DNA of 64,000 nucleotides from Leptospira vanthielii serovar Holland str. Waz Holland = ATCC 700522 (GTDB lineage Bacteria; Spirochaetota; Leptospiria; Leptospirales; Leptospiraceae): NCBI RefSeq assembly GCF_000332455.1, contig NZ_AOGY02000027.1, positions 1 to 64,000 of the forward strand, given 5' to 3'. The notes beneath the pieces were generated by a model, which worked only from the letters and a program-made list of their open reading frames with translations, searched no databases and had not been told where the DNA came from. This document shows positions 34,181-43,807 of this stretch, piece by piece. Position 1 is the first letter of the stretch. The number at the start of each line of letters is the position of its first letter. The translations under genes and the position numbers were made by a program.

Positions 34181-35434
34181 CTACAGGATGGGATCAGGGT
34201 TGGCAAGTGATATCTTTTCTCTTTCTTCATCGATTCTGCCCATTTTTCCCAAAATCTTTTTGAAAAATGGAATGGTTAAAAACACAAGGCCGATCTCCAA
34301 AAATCCAAAAAAGAAAGAGAGGGCAGAAAAACTATAAGTCGGTGGCAAAATTGATTCAAAGACCATTTGCATCTGTACAGAGACAACAGGCCCTAACATA
34401 AATCCAAGCGAACCCACACCGGTAAAGGCTGACATGGTCGTTGCCGTAAGGCCAGGTTTTGACATTTTACTGGCAAGCATCATGGAAGGAACAAACATCA
34501 CACCTGCACCAATCCCGCAAATGAGTAAAAAAGTAAATAGATACCAAAACTCATTTGTAGTTCCCGAAAGCCCTAAAAAGATTCCATAAATGGTCGATCC
34601 TACTAGCACTAAAGGCAAAACGCCTGTTTTGCGAGAGAGGAGGGCTGATGGATAAGAAAGTAAACTCATAGGAAAGAGGACCAGTCCTAAAAACACGCCG
34701 AGCATACCTGGATGAAATGCCAAAGTTTCCCGTAAATGGATATTGAAAGAAGAAATAATAAACCCAACAGTAAAACGATCGATGAAGTTGAATAAAAATG
34801 GAACAAACAAAAATGGATTTTCGAAGATGGCGACTTTTAAGTCACTTAACTTAAAGTCTTTGATTCTATGAATACCTTTGTCCTTTAACATAAGCAAACT
34901 CATCAAACCAACAAAGATTAGAATTCCTGAACCGACGTAAAATGGCAGAAGTGGATTTTTTCTTCCGAGAATTCCGAGTGGCATTCCGAAGGCACCACCA
35001 AGGGATAAAAACATCCCTGTGATTCCCATAAGAATTCCTTTACCATAGTAACGTTTGTTCTCTGGATCATTTTCACGATCGGCTGCCGAGCTAAGTAGGA
35101 GTCCAATGATGAAGATATGAGCTGCTCCCTCAAGGAACCTTAAAGAAAGAAAGAGTCCCATATCGGTGACAATCGTGAGTAGATAAAAAAGTCCTGCGTC
35201 CAAAAAACAGAAAAAACTAATGAAGTACTTTCTGTTTTTAAAACGGTCAGATATGATTCCCGCAATCGGAGCGAAAAGAAAGGATCCTAACATGGGGATA
35301 CTCGTGAAATAAGCTACATCCCAGTTGGATCCAAGTAAACGATCCTTAACTACATCCTTTACTACCGGTACAATCATTGTTACCGGTAACATTGATAAAA
35401 AAACTAAAGTTACTAAAGTATACGGGAATCCCAA
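34181..35434 (-). CDS. MFS transporter downstream of heme oxygenase
   Basis: The 417-residue protein has about 12 helices and MFS motif A-like sequence (GIISDRFKNRK) between helices 2 and 3. No substrate signature is recognisable. It begins 3 bp after the heme oxygenase stop codon and so shares its Fur-like regulated promoter. This suggests handling of iron, heme breakdown product or a siderophore, as an exporter or importer. That assignment is inference from the operon. The frame starts MGFPYTLVTLVFLSMLPV. Confidence 0.85.
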   Translation of the reverse strand: MGFPYTLVTLVFLSMLPVTMIVPVVKDVVKDRLLGSNWDVAYFTSIPMLGSFLFAPIAGIISDRFKNRKYFISFFCFLDAGLFYLLTIVTDMGLFLSLRFLEGAAHIFIIGLLLSSAADRENDPENKRYYGKGILMGITGMFLSLGGAFGMPLGILGRKNPLLPFYVGSGILIFVGLMSLLMLKDKGIHRIKDFKLSDLKVAIFENPFLFVPFLFNFIDRFTVGFIISSFNIHLRETLAFHPGMLGVFLGLVLFPMSLLSYPSALLSRKTGVLPLVLVGSTIYGIFLGLSGTTNEFWYLFTFLLICGIGAGVMFVPSMMLASKMSKPGLTATTMSAFTGVGSLGFMLGPVVSVQMQMVFESILPPTYSFSALSFFFGFLEIGLVFLTIPFFKKILGKMGRIDEEREKISLANPDPIL

Positions 35435-35437
35435 AAA

Positions 35438-36118
35438 TTAACCTGCTGGCAGTAGAGTCTGATAACGATCCATTCCAATATTTTCTTTTAAATCGGAATC
35501 GAGTTCAATGAACAAAAACTTATTCAAATCAAAAGTGGCTTTTGCCTCTTCCAATAGTTCTGCTTTTTGTGAATCGTTCAAAGGGAGGGTATCCAGGTTT
35601 TGGCGATAGATTCCTTTGAATGCCATAAGATCTTCGATTTCAGGAAATTCATAAAATGCAGTTCCTTCATTCCCTTCCAATTGGAAAGTTTTTGCTACTA
35701 CTTTTTTGATGGACTGCCCACCAGAAAGATCTCCCAAGTAACGGACGTAAGCCTGTGCGACTAGAAGTTCTGGTTTGGTTTCTGCTATCTTTTTGATATG
35801 GTCAATATACGACTGTGTAGCTTTAGATACGACACCACGGAGTTTTGTATTAAATTTCTTTTGAAAACTAGTGATATCTTCTTTCAGAGCTTCCTCACGG
35901 AACAAAGTAGGAAAATAAAGTTTGGAAAGGATCGGGTTGTCTTTGTTCTGGCGGTAGAGTTCTTCCATCACTCGGTATACAGCAAGTAGGCTTTCTAATT
36001 GGTAAGTATAGGTTTGGGCATCAAGGCCCCCTCTAAAAATTGCCCGGAGATAAGGGACCTTTTCGGTTTCTTGGTGTTTTTCAGCGGTTCCTTCTCGTAA
36101 CATCATTGCTATGGACAT
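35438..36118 (-). CDS. Heme oxygenase
   Basis: The 226-residue protein matches the biliverdin-producing heme oxygenase family. The axial His lies in REGTAEKHQETE (His 15), the distal helix glycine region reads YVRYLGDLSGGQSIKK, and the C-terminal helix is FLFIELD. It opens heme with O2 and reductant, releasing iron, CO and biliverdin. ATG 36118 has GAGGAG 5 nt upstream (36124-36129). The longer frame from 36232 would run through the operator palindrome and the upstream gene end, so it is rejected. Control by iron is likely. Confidence 0.92.
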   Translation of the reverse strand: MSIAMMLREGTAEKHQETEKVPYLRAIFRGGLDAQTYTYQLESLLAVYRVMEELYRQNKDNPILSKLYFPTLFREEALKEDITSFQKKFNTKLRGVVSKATQSYIDHIKKIAETKPELLVAQAYVRYLGDLSGGQSIKKVVAKTFQLEGNEGTAFYEFPEIEDLMAFKGIYRQNLDTLPLNDSQKAELLEEAKATFDLNKFLFIELDSDLKENIGMDRYQTLLPAG

Positions 36119-36136
36119 AATGGCTCCTCGTTTCTT

Positions 36137-36192
36137 TATATGAGAATCAATCTCATATATGACACTACCCTGACAATCGCCAGACCTGTCAA
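36137..36192 (-). promoter_or_regulatory. Promoter and Fur-type palindrome before the heme oxygenase gene
   Basis: On the minus strand TTGACA (36187-36192) is a perfect -35, and a weak -10 GGTAGT lies at 36164-36169. Immediately downstream is TATATGAGA-n5-TCTCATATA (36137-36159), a 9-bp-arm perfect palindrome with the TGAGA...TCTCA core seen in Fur-family operators. It overlaps the expected start site and ends 8 bp from the ribosome site. Iron- or heme-dependent repression is the simplest reading. Confidence 0.65.
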
Positions 36193-36198
36193 AGAAAA

Positions 36199-37329
36199 TT
36201 ATAGGGAATCTTCCTGGGTGGGAGAATTCCAAAATTCGAGGGGGGTGTTTGCCCTTTGTTCTGGATAGAGAAAGTAAGAGAGAAAAAAAACCAGAATGGA
36301 AACCAGAATTCCAATGGTCGCAAGAACCACGTCCTTGCCCACTTTGCGGAAGGTGTCGAGGTAAGGAAGGTCCTTGTAAGTGATGACGTTCAAAATGATC
36401 TCCCTACCGGCAAGGAGGCCGAGAAAGGCCCAGGTAGTGGACATGGGGACATTACTTATGTACTGGAAAAAAAATAACAAACTACCATACACCAAATCAA
36501 CGATGGTGGCGGCCTTGGCCCACTGGATGTCCGACTTTTCAGAGACCACTCTTTGGATGGTTCCCCCATTTGTGCGGATGATGATAAGGAGTGCTACAAT
36601 CAGAATGAATACTGCTGTTAAGAATTCAATCAGTCCCAACTGGCGGGGTAAAAAGACTGCGATATTGGCTGTGTCTTGGAGTAACCATGCCACCCATAAA
36701 TACATAGTGGAAAGCCATTGTAACTGGGACCACCTTCTTTCCGTTACTGGGTCTGGAGTGTGGACTTCATGGTATTCGTGGGGATCTACTTTTACAAGAA
36801 TCGCCCAAACCACAATGGCCACAAGAAAGGCAAGGCCATATCCAAAGAAGGATTTGGTTAACATTTGATCAATGCTTTTTCCACCAAACAATCCTAAGAC
36901 GAGAAAGGTTGTGGAAACGGGAGCTCTTAGTCTTGTGATGACTACAAGTAATACGGGAGCGAGTAGTTGGAGTAGGTTGAATTCTTTAGTTTCGGGAATG
37001 GAATCTAGTCTATGGAAGTGGATTTCACCACCATGCAAAAACCAAGCAAACAAATGAACTAAAAATAAAAGGCCACCGAAGACGAGAATCTTTTGGAGCC
37101 AGTGGACCGATTTTTTACTCTCGATAAAGGTTCCGATGGTTTGGACTGCATCGTTTCCGGCCACAGAGAACGATGCAATCGCAAAGGAAAACCATCCTAG
37201 ATAATACCGAGGAAACCCCAGGAAATAACCGGCACAGATTGTAAAAACCAAAAACAGGGCAAAAACAAAGAATCGAACTTGGTCTTTTTTTGTTGGGTGC
37301 TGGTAATCTATTTCCTGGTTAGGGCTCAT
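36199..37329 (-). CDS. PiT-family inorganic phosphate transporter
   Basis: The 376-residue protein has about 10 hydrophobic helices and the two PiT repeats: [17 protein letters not shown] (about 57) and [16 protein letters not shown] (about 297), with [16 protein letters not shown] between them. PiT proteins use proton or sodium gradients to take up phosphate or metal-phosphate. It overlaps the OlsB-like acyltransferase gene by 4 bp, so the two are translated together. Confidence 0.9.
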   Translation of the reverse strand: MSPNQEIDYQHPTKKDQVRFFVFALFLVFTICAGYFLGFPRYYLGWFSFAIASFSVAGNDAVQTIGTFIESKKSVHWLQKILVFGGLLFLVHLFAWFLHGGEIHFHRLDSIPETKEFNLLQLLAPVLLVVITRLRAPVSTTFLVLGLFGGKSIDQMLTKSFFGYGLAFLVAIVVWAILVKVDPHEYHEVHTPDPVTERRWSQLQWLSTMYLWVAWLLQDTANIAVFLPRQLGLIEFLTAVFILIVALLIIIRTNGGTIQRVVSEKSDIQWAKAATIVDLVYGSLLFFFQYISNVPMSTTWAFLGLLAGREIILNVITYKDLPYLDTFRKVGKDVVLATIGILVSILVFFLSYFLYPEQRANTPLEFWNSPTQEDSL

Positions 37330-38102
37330 GCATTCATATAGTGTTTCGCATATCTCTCGGTAATTTCCTTGCGGTCGAAAAGAATAAACACGTCTGTAGT
37401 ACCAAAAACAGAATCCAGTGCAGGAATTCCACAGATTTTAGCACCCACTCGAAGGTATCCTTTCAAAAGTGGAGGGATATTTTTGGAGATCGTCTTAGGA
37501 TCTTCTACGTGAAAATTAGCATCAAATCCCGGAAGGACAAAGTCAGGATTTGGATACACACGAAATTCTTCAGGAGCAATCGCTTCTTTCGCTTTTAAAA
37601 ATCCGTAAGATTGTGAAGCAACTCCTGCATCAGTTGAGTGAATGGATCCGCAACCCATCAAATAACGAACATTATGTTTGTTCATGAATTCAGCAAGGCC
37701 TTGCCAGAGGAGTGAAATCACCGAACCATCTCGGTATTCAGGGTGGACACAAGAACGTCCTACTTCTGCAATTTCATCTGGTAGGTTATAAATAGATGTG
37801 ATATCAAATTCGTTTTCACTGTAAAAACCAATTCCGTTTTTTGCATTTTGACGTGTTAAAATACGGTAGGTTCCTACAATTTTTTTGTCATCTGTAGATT
37901 TATCGATAACAATTAGGTGATGGCAGTACAAATCGTACTCATCTCGGTCTTTACGAGTTGCAGAAGATTGTGGCAGACCTTCTCCCATTTCTAAGTTAAA
38001 CACTTCATAACGGAGTGCAAGTGCTCTTTCAATTTCCAATTGGTTTTCAGCTAAACGAACTTCTAAGATTCGTTCTGTTTTGTTGATTGTATTTGGTTTC
38101 AT
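37326..38102 (-). CDS. OlsB-like acyl-ACP-dependent N-acyltransferase
   Basis: The 258-residue protein is a GNAT-type acyltransferase of the OlsB family. It has [17 protein letters not shown] (about 30), [45 protein letters not shown] (about 120-142) and RYLMGCGSI. OlsB adds a 3-hydroxyacyl chain to ornithine in the synthesis of phosphorus-free ornithine lipids. Relatives make other lyso-amides, so the amino substrate is not certain. Overlap with a PiT phosphate transporter gene fits a response to phosphate shortage. No olsA-type second acyltransferase is adjacent. Confidence 0.8.
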   Translation of the reverse strand: MKPNTINKTERILEVRLAENQLEIERALALRYEVFNLEMGEGLPQSSATRKDRDEYDLYCHHLIVIDKSTDDKKIVGTYRILTRQNAKNGIGFYSENEFDITSIYNLPDEIAEVGRSCVHPEYRDGSVISLLWQGLAEFMNKHNVRYLMGCGSIHSTDAGVASQSYGFLKAKEAIAPEEFRVYPNPDFVLPGFDANFHVEDPKTISKNIPPLLKGYLRVGAKICGIPALDSVFGTTDVFILFDRKEITERYAKHYMNA

Positions 38103-38178
38103 CGGATTCTATCCTCTTGTTTATCTTGCCTATAAGGTAAAATGGATCGGTTACGACAATGTGACAATAAGGTGAAAA

Positions 38179-39897
38179 TCAGTTTGCTTCGTCGGTTGTT
38201 GTCACATTACAAATTGGTGACAGAGATTGTGATGTTAGACTCCGATACAAAGAATATTCAATCGAAATATTTTTCTGATCCTCAGTTGGAAGCACTGCTA
38301 AATATCCATTAAACGAACATGGTTCTAGACCCGAAACGGAAGTAGTAAAAGCCGGATGATACTTTTGATTGAAAACTAAAGTCTCCCCTTTTTTTAAAAA
38401 ATCAAATTCAACGTGATCTGGTTTCCATGTTTTTGGAACATACTCTTGTTTGGTGGAGAGAAGGTAGAATTCGCCTTTATAATCTTTATCGCCTATCGTT
38501 TGATTCGTAAAATAGAAAGTTATATTTTCATAAATATCATTCGTCGATAGGTTTGCCTTTAGTGCAGGCAACATTTTGGAATCGGAACCATAATTGGGAA
38601 CGGTCGGAACAGTGATTGGATAGTGATTTTGATTTTGGATAGAAACCTTAGGCAAAGGAAGAATAAAAATTTCAGAAAGAAACTTGGTATTCATTCTCCT
38701 TGTGTCTTGCGCATGAAGCAGCAAACAGAGTATAGTTACTATACCGAATCCTTTATGAAATTTTTTAGGAACCAGATTCCCAAGGTTTTGAAATCCTACC
38801 GCCAAACACCAAATATATAAAAATACAGCACTAAGACTCCATCTAGGATACACTCGTTCTAAGGAATAAATTGGTAGGTGTTCCAAGATTGCTGCGGGTG
38901 AGTAGGTGGAAGTATTTCCGGCCATCAGCCATAACACAAGTACTAGGAGAAATAGAACAGAAACCATCTTTTTCTTATTCAGGAGGAGCAGAGGGGAAAG
39001 TAGGAGGGGAACTTGGCCTAGATAATTTCCATACTCCCAATACCGGTATTGCATTTGGGATAGAGATTGGGCAAGTAATGGATGTTGAGAGGATCCAAAA
39101 AAAATAGGATAGTAGTCTTTCCAATCTAACGAAAATTGGTCTGCGACAAAATACCTACCCGCGGAATGGATGAATTGGTACATGGGGAACCATTTGACGG
39201 CGAGAATTCCTAAAACAAAGAGTGAGAGTTTTGCCAATCGCCAGATCGAGTTTCTGGGTGAATCGGAAAGATACACTTCTCTGATTCCCAAAAAGAAAAC
39301 AAGGAATGCTGTTTGGGAAAGGGGGTAAATACTTCCTTCGGATAACAAAATATAGGTGATGGTGACAATTAAAATGGCAACGGCCCCATTTTGTTTTTTA
39401 GTAAAACTAAGAATGTAAAATACAAGAGCCGGTAAAAATAGTCCAGGGATTTGGTTTAAGTGGCCGGCATAGAATTTTTGAAATACAAATCCAGAAAATT
39501 GAAATATCAATGTGAAAAGTATAGAAGCCAAAACATTTGATTTTGTATAAATCCGAAAGGAGTGGAAATTGAGAATTCCAGATAAGATAAAGTAAAATAG
39601 AAAACTAATCTTTAGTGCGGTGAGTGTGGGAAAAAAAAGAACAAACAGATGGGTGAAACTTGCCATTTTGCTCGTTGGGTTTTCCCAGACAGGAAACCCA
39701 GCTCCATAATACGGATTCCATAATGGGAAGATGGTACCAAATTCTAAGAAGGATTTTCTTAAGAATTCGACATGGAAACTATACATATCCCAGTCGAATC
39801 GACCATAGAGGTTATCGTTTAAGAATAAATCCTTCGTATTCCAAAGGTAAAATAGAAAAAAGAGAAGGAGTAAGGCAAAAGGCCTAATGCGCTTCAT
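38179..39897 (-). CDS. YfhO-like multi-pass membrane protein
   Basis: The protein of about 572 residues has 12 or more hydrophobic helices. The early luminal motif PLWNPYYGAGFPVWENP (about 55-70) is typical of YfhO/GT-C-type glycosyltransferase-like proteins that use polyprenyl-linked sugars. A large periplasmic C-terminal part (about 430-570) follows. The Asp pair in GRFDWDMYSFH near residue 37 resembles the GT-C catalytic DxD/DxE region. ATG 39897 is preferred, and the frame extends further into polA. The gene overlaps the polA end by 14 bp. The acceptor is unknown. Confidence 0.75.
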   Translation of the reverse strand: MKRIRPFALLLLFFLFYLWNTKDLFLNDNLYGRFDWDMYSFHVEFLRKSFLEFGTIFPLWNPYYGAGFPVWENPTSKMASFTHLFVLFFPTLTALKISFLFYFILSGILNFHSFRIYTKSNVLASILFTLIFQFSGFVFQKFYAGHLNQIPGLFLPALVFYILSFTKKQNGAVAILIVTITYILLSEGSIYPLSQTAFLVFFLGIREVYLSDSPRNSIWRLAKLSLFVLGILAVKWFPMYQFIHSAGRYFVADQFSLDWKDYYPIFFGSSQHPLLAQSLSQMQYRYWEYGNYLGQVPLLLSPLLLLNKKKMVSVLFLLVLVLWLMAGNTSTYSPAAILEHLPIYSLERVYPRWSLSAVFLYIWCLAVGFQNLGNLVPKKFHKGFGIVTILCLLLHAQDTRRMNTKFLSEIFILPLPKVSIQNQNHYPITVPTVPNYGSDSKMLPALKANLSTNDIYENITFYFTNQTIGDKDYKGEFYLLSTKQEYVPKTWKPDHVEFDFLKKGETLVFNQKYHPAFTTSVSGLEPCSFNGYLAVLPTEDQKNISIEYSLYRSLTSQSLSPICNVTTTDEAN

Positions 39898-42703
39898 CCC
39901 AGTTACCGCCAAACTTCCCTTGGGCGACAATGGGAACTTTTAGTTTCATTGCAGATTCCATTTCCTCTTTGGCCATTTGGTAGAATTCTTTTTTTTCTTT
40001 TGGATCTACTTCAAATACTAACTCATCATGGACTTGGAGGATGAGTTTGGAACGAAATGATTCTTTTTTGATTTTGTTTTGGATCTGAATCATCGCGAGT
40101 TTGATCATATCCGCAGAAGTTCCTTGGATGGGAGAATTGATGGCGACACGTTTGGCAGCTTCACTGGCCATTTTATGTTTGGAGTGAATGTCTGGAAGGT
40201 AACGCCGACGACCAAGTAGTGTTTCTACATAGCCGTGTTCTTTACAAAACTCAACAATTTCTTCCATATAGGTTCCCACACCTGTGTATGTGGCAAAATA
40301 TTTTTCAATGAATTCTTTTGCTTCTTTACGACTAATCCTTAAGTTGTTGGAAAGTCCAAAGGAAGTGACCCCATAAATCACAGAAAAGTTAACCACCTTC
40401 GCTTTATTTCGCATATCGGGAGTTACTTGGTCTTCTGGAATTCCAAAAAGGCCGGCTGCGGTTCGTTTGTGGATATCGGCTCCTGATTTGTAAGCATCCA
40501 TCATTTGAGGATCATTGGCAAAGTGGGCCATAATTCGGAGCTCAATTTGGCTATAGTCTAGAGATAGGATTTCAAATCCTTTTTTTGCAATGAATCCTTT
40601 TCTGAGTAACCTTCCCTCTTCATCTTTGATGGGGATGTTTTGTAAGTTGGGGTTAGTGGAGGACAACCGACCTGTGGCCGCAATGGTTTGGTTGTAACTT
40701 GTATGGATTCGACCGGTTTTGGGATTAATAAGTGTGGGTAAAGTGTCCGTATATGTGGATTTGAGTTTGGAAAATTTTCGGATCTCTAACAAATGATCGA
40801 TGATGGGGTGTGTGCCCTGAAGAGATTCCAATACAGAATGGTCTGTGGAGTATCCAGTTTTTGTCTTTTTATCCGAGGGAAGTCTTAAGTCTTCAAATAA
40901 AACAGTTTGTAGTTCTTTCGTTGAGTTGATGTTAAATGGTCTTCCCGCAAAAAAATGGATATTTTTTTCCTGTTCTTTGATTTTTGCCTCGAAGATTTTA
41001 GAAAGAGATTCGAAGTATCCTGGTTCGACCGCGATCCCTTCAAATTCCATATCGGCGAGTGTGAGTAACACAGGCATTTCAATCTCAAAAAAAAGTTTTT
41101 TATGAATGCCTTCCTCCATTTTTGGAGAAAGTACATTATGAAGTTGTAAGGTAATATCTGCGTCTTCGCAGGCATATTCGGAGACTTTTTCGGGGTCAAT
41201 GTCGTATAGGTTTTGTTTTTTTTTGCCTGTGCCAACTAACTCTTCATAAGTGATGGTTTTGTAATCCAAATAATCGACGGCCATATCGTCCATATTATGA
41301 CGACGTTCTCCAGGATTTAAAAGATAAGAGGCAAGCATTGTATCAAAGTAAATACCTTCAAGTTCCAAACCGTAATTACGAAGTACTAACAGATCGTATT
41401 TGATGTTTTGTCCAATTTTTTTCCACTTAGGGTCAGTTAACATTGGTTTCAAAACAGCAAGTCCTTCTTCTGGTGTTGGGAGGAGGTGGCTATAAATAGA
41501 TTCTGGATGAGAGAAGGCGATATAATAACCAACACCGGGTTCCTGGGAAAAAGAAACCCCTAACAACTCAGCAAGCATGGGATCAGAAGATGTGGTTTCT
41601 GTATCCACAGAGATGGGTTTCTTCGGATCTAATTTTGCGACTATCTTTTTAAGATCATCTAAAGTCTGGATTCGTTTATAACTCTTTTTCTCTACCGCAG
41701 AACCTTTGTTTGGTTTAGAGTCTGTTTCTGCAGTCGCTGATCCTTCTGTAGTTTTTTTTCCTTTTTTCCCCGTAGTCGGTTCGGGGCTTACTTCTTTGTT
41801 ATCCCCATCGCTAACAATCGGGATTCCCGCTTGTTTGGCAAGGTCGCGGTGTAGGACATTATACCCTTCGTCTTTGAAGTATTGCACCTTAGCCGGTTCA
41901 TGATAGTTGGGTACCTTTAAATCAGATTTTTTAATATCTAGTTTGAGGTTTGTCACTATGGTTGCGAGTTTTCTGGATAAAAATGCATTTTCTTTATCAG
42001 CGGCTAGTTTATCAATGAGGGATTTGTTTTTAACTTGGTCTAGTTTTTTGTAAATGGTTTCTAGGTTTCCAAATTCTTGGATGAGTTTGGCTGCTCCTTT
42101 TTCTCCCACACCTTTGACACCGGGAATGTTGTCGGAGGCATCACCGAGAAGCGCCATATAGTCGGTAACTTGTTCTTTGGTGATTCCAATATTTTTTTCT
42201 ACCCACTCAGGGTCGATCTTTTCAAATTCGGAAACACCACGTTTCCCACGTAACATGTGTATGTTTTTGTCAAGAACTTGGTATAAGTCTTTGTCACTGG
42301 ATAAAATAACGATCTCTTCAAAATCTTTTGCAAATTTTTTACACAAAGATCCAATGATATCATCGGCTTCAATTCCATCCAATTTGTACATGGGGAATTC
42401 CAAAGCCTTTAACATTTCATAGATTTTGTGAATTTGAGGTTTTAGATCCTCAGGCATTGGTTTTCTATGGGCTTTGTAGTCCTCATACAAATCATTTCTT
42501 TCTAGTCTTGTGCCCGGGTCGAATGTGAAAGCAATATGAGATACTTTTTCATCTTGCAGGAGTTTGAATAACATCCTCCAAAATCCGAAGATAGCACCAC
42601 TCGGAAGTCCTGTTTTGGAGTTGGTGAGGTTGGATGCAGCGAAGGCAAAATAAGCTCGGAAAGCCAAGGCATGGCCATCAATGATCAGTAGTCTTCCACT
42701 CAT
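39884..42703 (-). CDS. polA: DNA polymerase I
   Basis: The 939-residue protein contains all three PolA parts. The 5' nuclease is at about 1-290, with SSDKDLYQ and DNIPGVKGVGEKGA. The 3'-5' exonuclease is at about 350-540, with VDTETTSSD, GQNIKYDLLVL and YACEDADITL, so the DEDD residues look present. The polymerase is at about 560-939, with motif A LSLDYSQIELR, motif B RNKAKVVNFSVIYG and motif C LQVHDELVFEV. It fills repair gaps and removes RNA primers. A Lys/Thr/Gly-rich linker of about 40 residues separates the 5' nuclease from the exonuclease. The start overlaps the glycosyltransferase stop by 4 bp. Confidence 0.97.
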   Translation of the reverse strand: MSGRLLIIDGHALAFRAYFAFAASNLTNSKTGLPSGAIFGFWRMLFKLLQDEKVSHIAFTFDPGTRLERNDLYEDYKAHRKPMPEDLKPQIHKIYEMLKALEFPMYKLDGIEADDIIGSLCKKFAKDFEEIVILSSDKDLYQVLDKNIHMLRGKRGVSEFEKIDPEWVEKNIGITKEQVTDYMALLGDASDNIPGVKGVGEKGAAKLIQEFGNLETIYKKLDQVKNKSLIDKLAADKENAFLSRKLATIVTNLKLDIKKSDLKVPNYHEPAKVQYFKDEGYNVLHRDLAKQAGIPIVSDGDNKEVSPEPTTGKKGKKTTEGSATAETDSKPNKGSAVEKKSYKRIQTLDDLKKIVAKLDPKKPISVDTETTSSDPMLAELLGVSFSQEPGVGYYIAFSHPESIYSHLLPTPEEGLAVLKPMLTDPKWKKIGQNIKYDLLVLRNYGLELEGIYFDTMLASYLLNPGERRHNMDDMAVDYLDYKTITYEELVGTGKKKQNLYDIDPEKVSEYACEDADITLQLHNVLSPKMEEGIHKKLFFEIEMPVLLTLADMEFEGIAVEPGYFESLSKIFEAKIKEQEKNIHFFAGRPFNINSTKELQTVLFEDLRLPSDKKTKTGYSTDHSVLESLQGTHPIIDHLLEIRKFSKLKSTYTDTLPTLINPKTGRIHTSYNQTIAATGRLSSTNPNLQNIPIKDEEGRLLRKGFIAKKGFEILSLDYSQIELRIMAHFANDPQMMDAYKSGADIHKRTAAGLFGIPEDQVTPDMRNKAKVVNFSVIYGVTSFGLSNNLRISRKEAKEFIEKYFATYTGVGTYMEEIVEFCKEHGYVETLLGRRRYLPDIHSKHKMASEAAKRVAINSPIQGTSADMIKLAMIQIQNKIKKESFRSKLILQVHDELVFEVDPKEKKEFYQMAKEEMESAMKLKVPIVAQGKFGGNWDEAH

Positions 42704-43806
42704 GTTCCTTCTCCGTACAAAGTATCTCCTAAAAAGGAATAATAGATTAGTTTTGTTTTTTCAACTGTTTTGGTAACAGAAAATCGTTTGACTGAAGTTT
42801 TGTTGAAAATTCCGAACTTGGTTCGTAATTCTTCGGAGCCAACGAGTTTATCTAGGCCTAAGGCAATGTTCTCTGCATCTCCCACCGAACAAACGTAAGC
42901 CCCTTCATTATGATCCAACATTTCTCCAATCCCACCACCATTTGTGGCAACAATCGGAAGGCCTGAGGCCATAGCATCTAAAACAGAAGTCCCAAGTCCT
43001 TCTTCTTTGGAAGTGAGTGTGAAGATATTAAATAAAGAAAGTAGAGCAGGGATATCTTTGCGATAACCAGTAAAAATCACTTTGTCGGTGATTCCCAATT
43101 GTTCGGCCTGGTTTTTGAGTTTGGTTTCCAGTTTTCCATCACCTATGATCATTAGGCGGAAGTCAACGTTAGTTCTCATCTTTGCTATTGCGTTGAGTAA
43201 TGTTTCTTGGTCTTTGTGGTCCACAAGGGCTGCCACATTTCCGATCACAATGCATTTTTTGGGAATATGAAATTCTTCTCTTAAGTATTCATGAGGGACG
43301 GATTTCGAAAATCTTTTTAAATCAATTCCCGAATAAACTGTGATGATTCTTTCTGGAGCAATTTTACTTTCCATCATCACTTCTTTGATCTTTTGGGAAA
43401 CCGGCAAATAATAGTCGTTTGCTGGATGTTGGTACTTCCATCTAGAAAAAAAACTGGATTTTGGTTTGAAGTCCACTCTACGAGATACAATGAGAGGGAT
43501 GTTTAAGTGGTTTCGTTTGGCAAGTAGGGCGAGCGTATGTGCATGGGCCGTATGTGTATGAATTAATTTTACATTTTTGGAAATACAGAGAGAGCGAATA
43601 TTCTTATATGCCTTTCTATCCCATTCCCCGCGCATTTCGATGGGAACAAATTCATATCCATTTTCTTTGCATTTGGTTTCTAAAGGAGAGCCAGGTTGGC
43701 CTACAATGATTTGTGAGATTTTGAAAGTAGCTAGTCCTTGGACTAAATAATAAAGCTGTTGTTCTCCACCGCGCCATTCGCGGGAAGTATTGATATGAAG
43801 GATCAA
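42700..43806 (-). CDS. GT4-family glycosyltransferase
   Basis: The 368-residue protein has a GT-B fold. The N-domain has REWRGGEQQLYYLVQGL (about 10), and the C-domain has VYSGIDLKRFSK, IGNVAALVDHKDQETLLNA and the E-x7-E motif region SKEEGLGTSVLDAMASGLPIVATNGGGIGEML (about 270-300). This is the retaining GT4 pattern that transfers sugars from nucleotide sugars to lipid or surface polysaccharide. The substrate is unknown. It sits between the RsbW-like gene (1-bp gap) and polA (4-bp overlap) in one transcript. Confidence 0.9.
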   Translation of the reverse strand: MILHINTSREWRGGEQQLYYLVQGLATFKISQIIVGQPGSPLETKCKENGYEFVPIEMRGEWDRKAYKNIRSLCISKNVKLIHTHTAHAHTLALLAKRNHLNIPLIVSRRVDFKPKSSFFSRWKYQHPANDYYLPVSQKIKEVMMESKIAPERIITVYSGIDLKRFSKSVPHEYLREEFHIPKKCIVIGNVAALVDHKDQETLLNAIAKMRTNVDFRLMIIGDGKLETKLKNQAEQLGITDKVIFTGYRKDIPALLSLFNIFTLTSKEEGLGTSVLDAMASGLPIVATNGGGIGEMLDHNEGAYVCSVGDAENIALGLDKLVGSEELRTKFGIFNKTSVKRFSVTKTVEKTKLIYYSFLGDTLYGEGT

Positions 43807-43807
43807 A

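Noticed and set aside
36119..36232. Longer start of heme oxygenase
   Set aside because: It would place the operator palindrome and the end of the phosphate transporter region within the coding sequence, whereas ATG 36118 has a GAGGAG site.
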